Notes: generated by a model not told the origin, from the letters alone. A stretch of 64,000 nt of DNA from Bin80 sp964291275 (GCA_964291275.2 OZ219799.1:62001-126000); one strand, 5' to 3'; positions 54,062-63,589 are shown, counted from the first letter of the stretch. Numbers and translations: made by a program.

Positions 54062-55608
54062 CTAGTTCATTGGTTTGCCCGTATACGGGTCGTTCATAGT
54101 GGGCAATCTGGCAGGGCGTTGATCGAAATAATCCGCAATAGACCACATCTGCATCCGAGGAAATGAATATCCCGCTATGGAAATCTTGCCGATATTTACA
54201 GATTCTTTTTTTGCTTCGGTTGAATTAACCGGTTTGAGTGTCACGTAGCAACCTAATGCTGCGTCATCTCGCCCCATGACACCCATAAAGTCGCGTAATC
54301 CGCTTAGATTGAACTTGCCTCCTTTTACCTGAGCAAGCGCCAGTTTCGTATCCCAGTTATCTGGCTTACGTGTGATAGTTGCACGCCCATCTACTCCTCC
54401 GTCAGCCACCTGTCTGGTGTTGGGTGCAAATCCAGGTAGACGTGTTATAGCCCATGATTCAAAATAAAATGGGGACTCTTTTGCCATTTTCTCGGCAGCA
54501 CGTAAAGACTGTGGGATACCATAGGCAGGAACCGTTTTGTCTTTCAACTTTCTGTCCACTACCACATCAATCGCGAAAGAGGATATATCAATTCCTACGA
54601 ATTGACGATTAAGTCTTCTCGCAGCAGCAACAGTCGTTCCGCAACCGCAGAATGGGTCAAGAACAATATCTCCTTCGTCACTTGAAGCCTTGATGATGCG
54701 TTCCAACAAAAGATCTGGCTTTTGAGTGTCGTAATCAAGGCTTTCCTTCCCCCGAACTGCGCGCAAATCTGTCCAAATATCTTCTAATGGGACCCCCATA
54801 GCATCAGAGAGATATTTCTTATAACGGAATGGGCCACCTTCTCGTGCTTGGGTCAATAAACCATTATCCCACCTGCGTTGCATTTCTTCCTCATTAAAAC
54901 GCCACGCTTCTGTAACCCCCCTGAATGTGTATGGCAAATTTCCGCCGGCCTTGTTGGTACATGGGAAGGTTGCATAACGACCACGGTGATCCTTGTGCTT
55001 GTACTCCTTGTTAATATAATCTTTGTCATAGGCGGTGTATTGCTTGCGGTACACCGCCTTTTCTGGATCACCATACCACAAAATAATGTCGTGGGCAGAT
55101 CCCATTGTTTTTTTTGCTAGATTGTGTTTCTCCTGCTTTCGCTTCCAGACAATCTCATTTCTAAATCCCCCCCCCTTTTTTTTGCGAATATGGCATCCAT
55201 TAGTACTTTAAGGTAATGGCTCGCCGTTGGATCACAGTGCAAATAGATGCTTCCAGTATCTTTCAACAATCGATCCATCACCTCTAGTCGCTCTGCCATA
55301 TAAGTCAGATAGGAGAGCATTCCGCTCGGACGAAGTATTCGATTTAAGCCCATAATCGCGTTGTGTGCCTTTCTCCCCACCGCATTTTGATACATGTACA
55401 ATCTATCCGCAGCTGCTTCATCCCAGGACCACATATCCGTAAAGGCTCGGTATTGTGCATCACCTCCACCATCCTTGTGAAACAACTGATTATAGTTTGC
55501 CTTTGAGTTAAATGGGGGATCCAAGTAGATCAAGTCTACGGACTGGTCATCCCATTTATTCATCCAGTCCAAGCAGTCCCCATAATATAGTGCGTTGGTT
55601 TCCATCAT
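54062..55608 (-). CDS. DNA methyltransferase fused to Mrr-like nuclease, off-frame at an A8G9 tract
   Basis: The upstream frame (55608 to 55117) has DPPFNS (motif IV, about residues 30-35). The downstream frame (to 54062) has FRNEIVW, HDIILWYG, TQKPDLLLERII and LDPFCGCGTT (motif I). The order IV then I marks a beta-class methylase. The last 130 residues contain GGVDG and ALAQVKGG, a D...QxK pattern like Mrr nucleases. The two frames part at AAAAAAAAGGGGGGGGG (55172-55188). Ten (or seven) Gs would give one 515-residue protein; nine Gs end it early, after 163 residues. The start overlaps the transposase stop as ATGA. Confidence 0.85.
55172..55188 (-). repeat. A8G9 homopolymer tract inside the methyltransferase gene
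   Basis: On the plus strand nine Cs are followed by eight Ts. The G9 run is where the methyltransferase changes frame. Runs of this length are prone to slippage in copying, so this is a candidate phase-variation switch. Confidence 0.75.
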
Positions 55609-56574
55609 GTTCTTGCGACGTTACCAATTTTCCGAGTGAGCATATTGTACGTGAGCCGTTTCCCCACAAACCCCTCAGCTGCTTTTTCCATCTGCGTAAC
55701 GGTATCGAGTCTGCGTACATTGTGGCGCCCCACGAACTCATCTACGTAGCGCTGTAGATGCTCGGGTGACATTTTGTGATAGGTGCCATAATAGCCACGT
55801 TTCAAGAGCGCCCAGAACGACTCCATGCCGTTGATGTGCGCCTGACCATCCACGTATTGCTTGACGGAGTGCTTAACGGTTGCGTGTGCGGCTCTCTTCA
55901 ACGCCTGGTACGCTTTTGCGTCATCGGTATAGGTTTTGCGCCTCCTGCCGCGAAGTGCTGTATACGAAGCCTGTGAGCGTATCTGCGGTAGTATCTGATA
56001 CGACCTTTGCCTGTACCTGCAGGGTAGAGCGATCTTTGATACCTACTACGGCCGTCTTGCCTACGGGGCCCCTGCCGGCGTTGAGCTTCTTATCGGCGTG
56101 CTTGTTATGTTCCTTGCCTCCAAAGAACGATTCATCCACTTCGACCGGTCCCGGGAATTGTTCAAGCTCCACATCCCACGTCTTGCGGATACGGTGGGCT
56201 AAGTGCCAAGCGGCTTTCTGCGTAATGTTCAAGTCACGGTGCAACTTCATACTGGACACGCCCTTGATGCCTGTACTCATCACATAGATTGCCACGGCCC
56301 ATATCTGATAACTCAGATTCGATCCCTGCATAACCGTTCCAACACGTACACTAAACCGCTTACGGCAATCTCGGCACCTGTAAGGCATTGTTGGATGCTT
56401 CGCGCCGGACTGCACATTTACCGACCCACAATGCGGACACGCAGGCTCATTGCCCCAGCGTTTCTGTGCAAACCACGCTTCAGCGGTTGCATCGTCAGGA
56501 AACATTTTCAGTATCTCCATCCACGAGATACCCTTGCGATAAGATTTGCCTGGCCCCGTTCTGTGCTTACTCAT
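55605..56574 (-). pseudogene. IS1595-family transposase, frameshifted
   Basis: The N-terminal frame (56574 to 55921) has a zinc ribbon, CPHCGSVNV...YRCRDCRKRFSV, and the first catalytic Asp in VEVDESFFGGKEH. The C-terminal frame (from about 55960 to 55605) has TYTDDAKAYQAL, then GQAHINGMESFWALLKRGY with the family's third catalytic position. The switch lies within 55905-55975, so a one-base indel separates the halves. Either the gene is dead, or an unusual frameshift is used. The stop overlaps the methyltransferase start. Confidence 0.88.
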
Positions 56575-56701
56575 GCTACTGTGTGATTATCGTACAGTAT
56601 AGTACCCATAAGCGTATGGAAAGTTCCATAAAAGTAAGGAAAAAGTTGGTATTTTGGGGATAATCTGGGAAATTTCATGGGTACTATCGTATATAATTCC
56701 C

Positions 56702-57351
56702 AAATCAAAGGACTGGCCGGGCTTCGTCTCGAACTGCAAGGCTCCAGTATTGACCCGCACGGTCACATAGCCGCCAGATGCCTCCACATGCTGGATTCCC
56801 AGAGCGGTTGCATATCCCCGATCCACCAAAATATAGTCGTCTGACCGGATGGGAAATTGCTTCAAGGACTCCCCCGTCCCTTTTCCTTTCGTCGCTGTTA
56901 AATTGAAAAAATCGCAACCCAATGCAGGTAGGGTTATGCTGTAGTGGAGTCTCCATAGAGATCCCGTACGTCCCAGCTCACTGATGTGGGTCGCGTCAAA
57001 CGCACGCATTTGACGTCCCACTCCCGCCGATACGCCAACTCCATGCTCCTGAAACAGCGCAACACACATCGCATGAAGCCACCTACGAGACTTCTTCAGG
57101 CGCTTGAACAATGCGACCGCAGATAGATCCGCAATCTGAGCCTGACGAACTCGTATGACCGTCTCTCGTAACGAATGACCACATCCTAAATGGATCAACA
57201 AGGTTCGAAGTAGGCATTCCGGCGACTTATCCTTACGTAGCCCGCGCAATGCACCAGATTCCTCGGCCAACTCCTGCCAATTTTTCGGTAAAAACGAGAG
57301 CACAACCGCCCAATCCTCTTCCTCGGGCGCGCGTGTTACGGTTCCCTTCAT
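56702..57351 (-). pseudogene. IS4 transposase, N-terminal part
   Basis: It starts at 57351 (MKGTVTRAPEEEDW) and holds the first two catalytic acids, FDATHISELG and LVDRGYATAL. It is cut after GQSFDL by the IS1595-type insertion; the remaining codons come from the inserted terminal repeat. With 53147-53789 it makes up one IS4 transposase. Confidence 0.88.
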
Positions 57352-57493
57352 CTGATTACGATGGTTGAATGATCAATCACAGGTATATCCAACATTCTAC
57401 CAAATCGGTTAGAATTCAGAATGCTGAAATCACGACAATTCCCGTGTAGAGATACCTAAAGATAATCAAATAGGAAACAAGTTAACGCTTATG

Positions 57494-57504
57494 GGGGCCG
57501 TCCC
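57494..57504 (+). repeat. Target duplication of the IS4 element, right copy
   Basis: GGGGCCGTCCC, identical to 53128-53138. Confidence 0.75.
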
Positions 57505-57550
57505 CCATCCCTTATACAGTTCGTACATTTCGGCTATGTCATTGACTCAC

Positions 57551-58411
57551 CTCCGTGTACTTCGTGGCACACTCCCCTATTTCCTGTGGGTCGCCGCAGG
57601 CGACACGCTTTGGGTGGGAGATTTCTACCCCTGGCGCTACAACGTCTTCACGGCCCAAGGCCAATTTGTGCGGAGGATAGGGCTCGAGCCGATGTATATA
57701 AACCCGTCGATGGCTGGAGGCGTACTCGAAAACGGGTATACCGTGAACGCCAAAGAGGGAGGGATAGGAATGCGCACCCCGGACTTTGACGTTCCAGACA
57801 CGATGATAGTGGAGATCCACGGTCCCGACGGGAAACTTGTCGGTAGCCTTGCCCGGATTCCCCACAGAACCTATGGCAAGGTCAGTGAGGCTTCCGAGTT
57901 CTTCTGGTTGCACACGCTCTTCGGAGCAGGAGCCAAAGTTGACGCGCTAGGGTCAACCATCGTGCTGGCACACGGGAGCAAACCCGAGGTACAGGTTCTG
58001 GACGATGAATCCAACTTACGGATGACCATCCGCTGGTCAGAACCGGACCGTGAGGTTACGCGTGCAGACGTACGCGCCTGGCGTGAGGATTACCGGGAGC
58101 GCCGTAGCCCGTCGGACTGGGATCAGGATGATGACGCCAGGATTAGCCCTGAGCGTCCGGTGGCTGACGTTTTCCCAGTTATATCCAATATCATAATCGG
58201 TCGTGACGGCCGCATCTGGATCCACCGATACGACCGACCCCGAGAGGATCGTGGATGGCTCGCCTTCAATGCTGAAGGCAAGTTCGCTTGTCACATGGCC
58301 CAGCTCCCCGGCGATGTTTGGGAATTCGGAGCCGACTACGTGCTCCTGCTCCATCGATCCGAGCTTGGGCTCCAAACCGTTCGGATGCATAGCCTCACAT
58401 CACCCTCTTAG
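57551..58411 (+). pseudogene. Beta-propeller lipoprotein, C-terminal exon (interrupted gene)
   Basis: An open frame without its own signal peptide. AAGDTLWVGDFYPWRYNVFT is a typical second blade of this family. VDALGSTIVLAHGSKPEVQVL and GRDGRIWIHRYDRP are later blades. The frame is open back to 57491, but those codons lie in IS4 and intron sequence. It continues 50906-51316 in the same frame. The long clean frame suggests that the interruption is recent. Confidence 0.85.
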
Positions 58412-59099
58412 CCTGCTTCTGAAGGACAGCCGATGCAGACTCAGCTTCCTCGAAAGCACGTTCTTCTTGACAGCAGCCTGGTGGATCATGGCACCTCTCA
58501 ATGCGACAGAACCGCGAAGTAGTTCGTCGCATCAATGGGCGTGGCAGGGAGAATGTCCTCCTCCAGCCACTCGCCAGTGAACCTAAAGTGGCTGCGTCGA
58601 CTATGAGTGCAAATGAGCGCCAGATAGTCGATTCAGCATTGGAATTTCGGGCACGTATTCATGGGTGCCAAGGGTTGTCGTGACCCCATTCCGCCGGTCC
58701 GCGGCAAGTGCAACCTATGGCGTAATTTTGGCGTCTGGGAGCCTTCTTAACCTCATCAAGGCTTGTTCCGGCAAATGTTGAGTTGCATCTGGGGGATCGG
58801 TGATGATCTGGGGATCATTCCCGGGATTTCCATAAACTGGGGCTCTATTGGGGGGATTTATCTCTTGTCTGTTATGCGTAAGTCCGGTCGAAGACCCTTG
58901 GATTCTTCCGCATTAATTTCTCCTCTACTGAAATCCAAGATGTCGTGAGAACGCGACTTAGCAGATGTTCTCGTACATCAACCTCACTTGGTGAGGATTG
59001 ATCTGCAATTGAGCGAAACGATCCGCAAATAAGTCCCTGTTTTGCATAGAGTCTGAAAATCCACTTGGAATACCGATTTACAGACAGAGGGAAAATCGA
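58412..59099. other. Non-coding gap with one dispersed repeat copy
   Basis: No gene is supported; the short open frames have no convincing composition. The 47-base block at 58734-58780 is related to 4261-4307. Confidence 0.5.
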
Positions 59100-59717
59100 C
59101 TAAAGTCCAACAGACAGACGTAACATTGCTGTATTCAGCCTTTGCGTATCACCGACAGCTAGGGAAATAAACTCAAGTACCAATTCGTCTTCAATGAAAC
59201 GAGTCAACCCGAAGACGTAAGCAACTTCAGGGTACAGGCTTATTGGCCCCAGATCAATAACGAGGCCACCTCCGATCTCTCCCGCGTAAGAAAGAGCTGA
59301 TAGATCGTTGACGAGTTGGTGATCAGTGTTGACTGGGATCCTAAATACCGGACCGGCAAAGACGTATGGACTCACTACTTGCGAAGGAAACCCTATTCGC
59401 AGCAGCAAAAAGAGCTCAACCAGCGAAACCTCAAAGTTTTCTCGGACCGATGGGAAATTGGCCTCCAATCCATTGAATAGCTGCCCGGCTGCCATATACC
59501 GGCCGCCGCCGCGCAGCGCAGCTGCCGGACCAAGTGGGACTTCTGCCCACAATCCTACATGCCAGCCGTTTTGGCTTGCGAATTTTGTTTCCAGCTCATT
59601 GAGTCTAATTTCACTCAGTTGCTGAAAATTGGCTCCGGCGCTAACACCAAAGGTCTGGGAAATTGCGGTAGGAGCAACAAGCGCACCTAAGACAAAAACA
59701 AGCACAAATCGGCGCAT
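59100..59717 (-). CDS. Porin-like outer-membrane beta-barrel protein
   Basis: 205 residues from MRRFVLVFVLGALVAP, with a signal peptide ending AISQ. The N-terminal pattern FGVSAGANFQQLSEI, the alternating strands and Gly-rich turns fit the small Bacteroidota outer-membrane barrel families (PorT/OmpX-like). The C-terminus ends VGL. It is divergent from bshA, with 79 bp between starts. Function unknown. Confidence 0.75.
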   Translation of the reverse strand: MRRFVLVFVLGALVAPTAISQTFGVSAGANFQQLSEIRLNELETKFASQNGWHVGLWAEVPLGPAAALRGGGRYMAAGQLFNGLEANFPSVRENFEVSLVELFLLLRIGFPSQVVSPYVFAGPVFRIPVNTDHQLVNDLSALSYAGEIGGGLVIDLGPISLYPEVAYVFGLTRFIEDELVLEFISLAVGDTQRLNTAMLRLSVGL

Positions 59718-59796
59718 TTTATTGATCTTATACGATGGACAGTGCAACCTTGTGCTCACTGTACTGGTTTCCGTTTTCTACGATACAAACTATATC

Positions 59797-60954
59797 ATGC
59801 GCATTGGAATCACTTGTTACCCTGTTTATGGTGGAAGCGGGGTTGTAGCCACCGAATTGGGCAGAGCATTGGCTGCTAGAGGTCACGAAATACACTTTAT
59901 TGCCTACTCCCTACCCTTTCGTTTGAGCAAAATCACGGAAAACATCTATTTCCATGAGGTGAGTGTCACTCGCTATCCGCTCTTTGATTTTCCACCGTAC
60001 GCGCTGTCTCTGACAAGCAAGATGGTAGATGTTGCTAAATACGAGGCGCTGGATTTGCTTCATGTGCACTATGCGATACCGCACGCGACCAGTGCTGTTC
60101 TGGCACGAGATATACTCGCAAAGCAGTCGATCTCCCTGCCTGTCGTTACGACTTTACACGGCACCGATATCACGATTGTTGGGCAGGATGCATCCTATGC
60201 ACCCGTGGTAACTTATTCTATCAACGCGTCGGATGGTGTAACGGCGGTGTCAAACTTCCTACGCCAGGAGACTTATGATGCTTTCGGTGTGGAAGCTCCC
60301 ATTAAAGTGATCCCCAACTTCATTGATACGGAAGACTTTCGTCGGCAGGACAAAAAGCATTTTAAGAGGGCGATTTGTCCGGCTGGTCAAAAAGTTGTGG
60401 TGCATGTATCAAATTTCCGGCGTGTGAAGAATGTCCCTCACGTCATTGAGGTGTTTCAGCGGATTCTACAGGAAGGATTGCCGGTAAAGCTTCTTTTGAT
60501 AGGTGATGGCCCGGATCGATCCAATGCGGAGCAATGCGCGCGCAATTTGGGGATTCAGGATTCTGTGCGGTTTCTCGGAAAACAGGATCCGGTTGCAGAG
60601 ATTCTGTCCATCGCCGACCTGTTTTTGCTTACCAGTGGATCTGAATCGTTTGGACTTGCTCCACTGGAGGCCATGGCCTGCGGCGTACCTGTCGTATGCA
60701 GTGACGTTGGTGGTTTACCGGAGCTCGTAAAAGGCAGTGAAGCAGGCTATTTATGTCCCGTAGGTGACATAGAAGCCTTCGCCAAGGCCTGCACCAAGAT
60801 CCTTATGAACGATGAATTACACGCACGAATGGCTAAACGGGCCAGGGAACATGCTGTCCGCCACTACAATACTTCTGCTATCGTTTCCCAGTACGAAGCC
60901 TATTATGAGGAAATTGTTCAACGTAAGGGGAGGAATTTTGCACTACCTGAATGA
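59797..60954 (+). CDS. bshA: N-acetyl-alpha-D-glucosaminyl L-malate synthase
   Basis: A 385-residue GT4 glycosyltransferase, the first step of bacillithiol synthesis (UDP-GlcNAc plus L-malate). MRIGITCYPVYGGSGVVATELG binds donor and acceptor, HVHYAIPHA and TLHGTDITIVG are BshA hallmarks, and SESFGLAPLEAMACG has the E-x7-E pattern. The ATG at 59797 is preferred, since the long upstream extension overlaps the divergent barrel gene. It suggests that bacillithiol is the main thiol here. Confidence 0.93.
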   Translation: MRIGITCYPVYGGSGVVATELGRALAARGHEIHFIAYSLPFRLSKITENIYFHEVSVTRYPLFDFPPYALSLTSKMVDVAKYEALDLLHVHYAIPHATSAVLARDILAKQSISLPVVTTLHGTDITIVGQDASYAPVVTYSINASDGVTAVSNFLRQETYDAFGVEAPIKVIPNFIDTEDFRRQDKKHFKRAICPAGQKVVVHVSNFRRVKNVPHVIEVFQRILQEGLPVKLLLIGDGPDRSNAEQCARNLGIQDSVRFLGKQDPVAEILSIADLFLLTSGSESFGLAPLEAMACGVPVVCSDVGGLPELVKGSEAGYLCPVGDIEAFAKACTKILMNDELHARMAKRAREHAVRHYNTSAIVSQYEAYYEEIVQRKGRNFALPE

Positions 60955-61019
60955 GCATTGCTTGGTTTTGTGATACCGTACACGTCGAAAATCCTTGGTT
61001 ACCGACAAGCGGGCCAATT

Positions 61020-61550
61020 TCAAGGGGTCTTTGAGGGGCTAATTCGGTCGTACGTAGCAAAGGTGAACCCTTCGTGTGGCCGCTCTTTTACGAGCGAGAA
61101 CTCTGTTCCAATAAGGTGCTCGTAGGGCGGAAAAAAAGTATCTCCTTCATAGGAGCGGTGAATGAGGGTTAATTCAAGTCGATCTGCTATGGATATCCCC
61201 TCTTCATAAACCTTGGCGCCGCCGGCAATAAACACCCGATCAGCAAATTCTACATGCTTCAGTGCAGCCTCCAGTGAAGCAAATGGTTTAATGGATGGAT
61301 GGATATCTGCATTGGGGTTACTCGTCAATACGAGCATACGCCTGTTTGGCAGTGGCCCACCAAAATCACGTACGAGTCCTTCGCAGGTTAGACGTCCCAT
61401 GATCATGGGGAAGCCAGTCGTCAGTCGCTTGAAGCGCCGCATATCTTCGGATATGTGCCAAGGGAGGCGCAGATTGCGACCGATACAGCGATTCTCGCGA
61501 GCCAGTGCAGCGATGACGATCACGAGGGGACGTCTTACATGTTTTCCCAA
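61020..61550 (-). CDS. folA: Dihydrofolate reductase
   Basis: A 176-residue enzyme that reduces dihydrofolate with NADPH. IAALARENRCIGRNLRLPWH is the N-terminal active-site strand, and the following EDMRRFKRLT helix carries the substrate Asp/Glu. IMGRLTCEGL, FIAGGAKVYEEG and GDTFFP are family blocks. It overlaps the preceding actin-like gene by 16 bp and shares the strand with thyA, its metabolic partner. Confidence 0.94.
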   Translation of the reverse strand: MGKHVRRPLVIVIAALARENRCIGRNLRLPWHISEDMRRFKRLTTGFPMIMGRLTCEGLVRDFGGPLPNRRMLVLTSNPNADIHPSIKPFASLEAALKHVEFADRVFIAGGAKVYEEGISIADRLELTLIHRSYEGDTFFPPYEHLIGTEFSLVKERPHEGFTFATYDRISPSKTP

Positions 61551-62560
61551 TATTCCTCCGGCATGTCTTCCGCCAAGCCCAAGGCCCCTTCGGCGCCACT
61601 GAACAGCGGATCTTCGATGGGTGTGATGGCGAAGTCCCCATACTCCCCCAGGGCAGAAGAGAGGGCTTCTGCTAAGCCGCGGATTTGGCTTCCACCACCT
61701 GCTAAGTAAATATTATTCCGAATTCGTTCCTGAAGCATCGGTTCATAGGTGCTCAGTAGATCAATGAGGGTCTCCGCGATGCCTGGTATCAACGAATCAC
61801 AGGCTCGGCAAATCTCTTTGGTGATATCTTGTAACTGAAATTTGCCGGCGATCGGAAGTTTGACCTTAACGAGTTCATTTGCACTGGATACGCACGCGTG
61901 CTTCTCTTTCAATTCACGTGCTAGAGTCTCACTTACAGGGGTACTGACGAAGCGTTCCGATAATAGATCGTAAAGCTGCTGATCTATGTGATCTCCTGCG
62001 GTGCCCAGTGAGCGCTGATCCTCGTCGCTCGGCATTGTGCCATGCATGACACAGAAATCTATCGTACCTGCGCCAATGTCAACGATACAAGCATTATCAA
62101 GAGCACCAAGTCTGTATGCCACTGCGAACGGTTCCGATACCAGCATCAGCGTATCCGCCCATTCACCTACGGCATCGCGTATTGCAAGCTTATTGACTTG
62201 CAGAGCCTCTGCCGGCACGCCGACGGCAGCATATATTTTCTGCCCATCCTCTGGTTCCGCTAGCGATATCAAATGCCGAATCAGTTCATGAACAGCCTTT
62301 TCATCTCTGGCTGTTCCGTCCTTGATTACACCATGCTCCAAAGGACGAACCAGGTTGACTGAATTCCGATGCTCAATGGCATCCGCTCCAACGAGCACAT
62401 CACGTTTGAGTAATTTGCGTGAGATAAAATCACGGGGCCAGCCGACATAGCTGTGAACCCACTTGCGCTTGCCATTATCGGCGGCAATAGCACTTCGTGA
62501 AGTTCCTAGATCGATACCGACGCGTAGAATATTATTGGATGTTTCAGATTGATGTGACAT
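61535..62560 (-). CDS. Actin-like ATPase (MamK/MreB/Hsp70 superfamily)
   Basis: A 341-residue protein. Phosphate-1 (GIDLGTSRSAIA), phosphate-2 (CIVDIGAGTIDF) and the adenosine motif (IYLAGGGSQIRGL) define the actin fold. The closest relatives by look are MamK-like filament proteins, which also occur in non-magnetotactic bacteria. No magnetosome genes are nearby. It may form a filament that positions a cell component. It lies between an amidase gene and folA with very tight spacing (4 bp and an overlap). Confidence 0.82.
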   Translation of the reverse strand: MSHQSETSNNILRVGIDLGTSRSAIAADNGKRKWVHSYVGWPRDFISRKLLKRDVLVGADAIEHRNSVNLVRPLEHGVIKDGTARDEKAVHELIRHLISLAEPEDGQKIYAAVGVPAEALQVNKLAIRDAVGEWADTLMLVSEPFAVAYRLGALDNACIVDIGAGTIDFCVMHGTMPSDEDQRSLGTAGDHIDQQLYDLLSERFVSTPVSETLARELKEKHACVSSANELVKVKLPIAGKFQLQDITKEICRACDSLIPGIAETLIDLLSTYEPMLQERIRNNIYLAGGGSQIRGLAEALSSALGEYGDFAITPIEDPLFSGAEGALGLAEDMPEEYWENM

Positions 62561-62564
62561 AAAA

Positions 62565-63563
62565 CTAATTAGCAGTTGTTACAGAACTACCCTCTGCAGT
62601 AAGATAAGAGATAATACCAGACTCGAGGCCAATGGCCAACTGCTCACGGTAAGCATCATCCAGCAGGTTTTGCTCTTCTTCCGGCATGGAAATCGCAGTT
62701 ATTTCAGCAAGTACTGCCGGCACTTTCGAGTTCAGAAGTACTGAAAAAGGGCCAGATCTCGTCCCCCAGTCACGAATCTTGGGATTAATTTTGTGCATAG
62801 TCGATATCATCGCATTCTGAACGTGTGTTGCCAGTCGTCGACTGTCTTCATCTCGCACTGTTCGCCCTAACGCCTCAAGGCTGTTTCGCCACTGGGCGAC
62901 ACTATAGCCGGAATTAAAATTCTCTCGAGCAGCCAAGGCTTCCACGCGGGCATTTCCACGCGGGCTGAAGTAGTAGGTCTCAATGAAAGCCAGTGTATCA
63001 ACAGGGACTGAATTGACATGGATTGACACAAAAAGGTCTGCCTCGTGAGCCTGTGCATCTTCGACCCTTTTCCGGAGGCTTACGCTCATATCCTGCCGTC
63101 GTGTAAGGACCACGTTATAGCCATGAGACTTCAGTCGTCTTTCGAGACGCAAAGCAACATCGAGTGTGACTGTTTTTTCACTCAGACCCACTGGCCCGGA
63201 AGCACCAGGGTCATGGCCTCCATGCCCAGGATCCAGTACGATTGTTCTTACATCAAGACCGTAGATGCGGGATAAAGGTATATCTGTTGTGCTCTCGGAC
63301 GCGGAAAATTTGTTCAGAGAGGCGAGTATGCGTTGATCAGGAGAGGTAAGTAGCTCGACGGAGCTTACTGGGTCAGCCGTACCGTCTTCTTCTGCACCGG
63401 CGAGCATTAAGCCAATCATAAGAACCAAAAACAATATGCCCACAGACCACCATGCTGTTGTTCTCCTTTGTTTTGAAACAGTCTGCCCGAAAAGTTTTTG
63501 ATTATCCTCAAAAACACCTTGAAGTAGCGCACGCCGCTGACTCCCGGGATTACGCGATCTCAT
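62565..63563 (-). CDS. N-acetylmuramoyl-L-alanine amidase
   Basis: A 332-residue protein with one N-terminal transmembrane helix (SVGILFLVLMIGLMLAG). The amidase_3 domain shows LDPGHGGHDPGASG (zinc His), a Glu in GLSEKTVTLD, FVSIHVNS (zinc His) and PAVLAEITAIS (catalytic Glu). It cleaves peptide stems from glycan strands in the periplasm and may act in cell separation. It is 26 bp downstream of thyA. Confidence 0.92.
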   Translation of the reverse strand: MRSRNPGSQRRALLQGVFEDNQKLFGQTVSKQRRTTAWWSVGILFLVLMIGLMLAGAEEDGTADPVSSVELLTSPDQRILASLNKFSASESTTDIPLSRIYGLDVRTIVLDPGHGGHDPGASGPVGLSEKTVTLDVALRLERRLKSHGYNVVLTRRQDMSVSLRKRVEDAQAHEADLFVSIHVNSVPVDTLAFIETYYFSPRGNARVEALAARENFNSGYSVAQWRNSLEALGRTVRDEDSRRLATHVQNAMISTMHKINPKIRDWGTRSGPFSVLLNSKVPAVLAEITAISMPEEEQNLLDDAYREQLAIGLESGIISYLTAEGSSVTTAN

Positions 63564-63589
63564 ATGGTCAATTTTTCGCGATGATAGAG

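Larger units (their letters stand above)
53790..56701 (-). mobile_element. IS1595-type transporter element with restriction-modification cargo
   Basis: Perfect 40-bp terminal inverted repeats occupy 53790-53829 and 56662-56701, starting GGGAATTATATACGATAG. The 8-base AAATCAAA flanks both sides (53782-53789 and 56702-56709), matching the 8-base duplications known for IS1595. Inside, all on the minus strand, are transposase (55605-56574), methyltransferase-nuclease (54062-55608) and a small AT-hook protein (53857-54045). IS1595 members with passenger genes have been described as transporter ISs. The element split an IS4 transposase gene. Confidence 0.93.
53139..57493 (-). mobile_element. IS4-family element interrupted by an IS1595-type element
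   Basis: Terminal inverted repeats begin CATAAGCGTTAACTTGTTT at both ends and are flanked by an 11-base duplication. Without the inner element (53790-56701) and its 8-base duplication it is about 1.43 kb, typical for IS4. Its transposase lies on the minus strand and is split into two parts by the inner element. It is inserted in the 5' part of the group II intron. Confidence 0.88.
51317..57550 (-). mobile_element. Group II intron, antisense to its host gene, carrying an IS4 element
   Basis: A 34-nt domain V is seen on the minus strand at 51352-51385 (GAGCCGTGTGAG...ACGCACGGTTC). A domain VI-like hairpin (GCCGGGGG/CCCCCGGC) follows and ends in CTAC at 51317. The intron-encoded protein is at 51370-52695. 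The 5' end is placed at 57550 (GTGAGTC), because joining 51316 to 57551 restores the host frame (GEFTSQ-LRVL). The intron without the IS4 element and one copy of its duplication is then about 1.87 kb, a normal size. The 5' end is inferred and GTGAG departs from GTGYG. The intron lies opposite to the host gene, so it cannot splice from the host mRNA. Confidence 0.75.

Noticed and set aside
57491..57550. Upstream start codons of the C-terminal beta-propeller exon
   Set aside because: They lie in the IS4 end and the inferred intron end, so the frame there is accidental.
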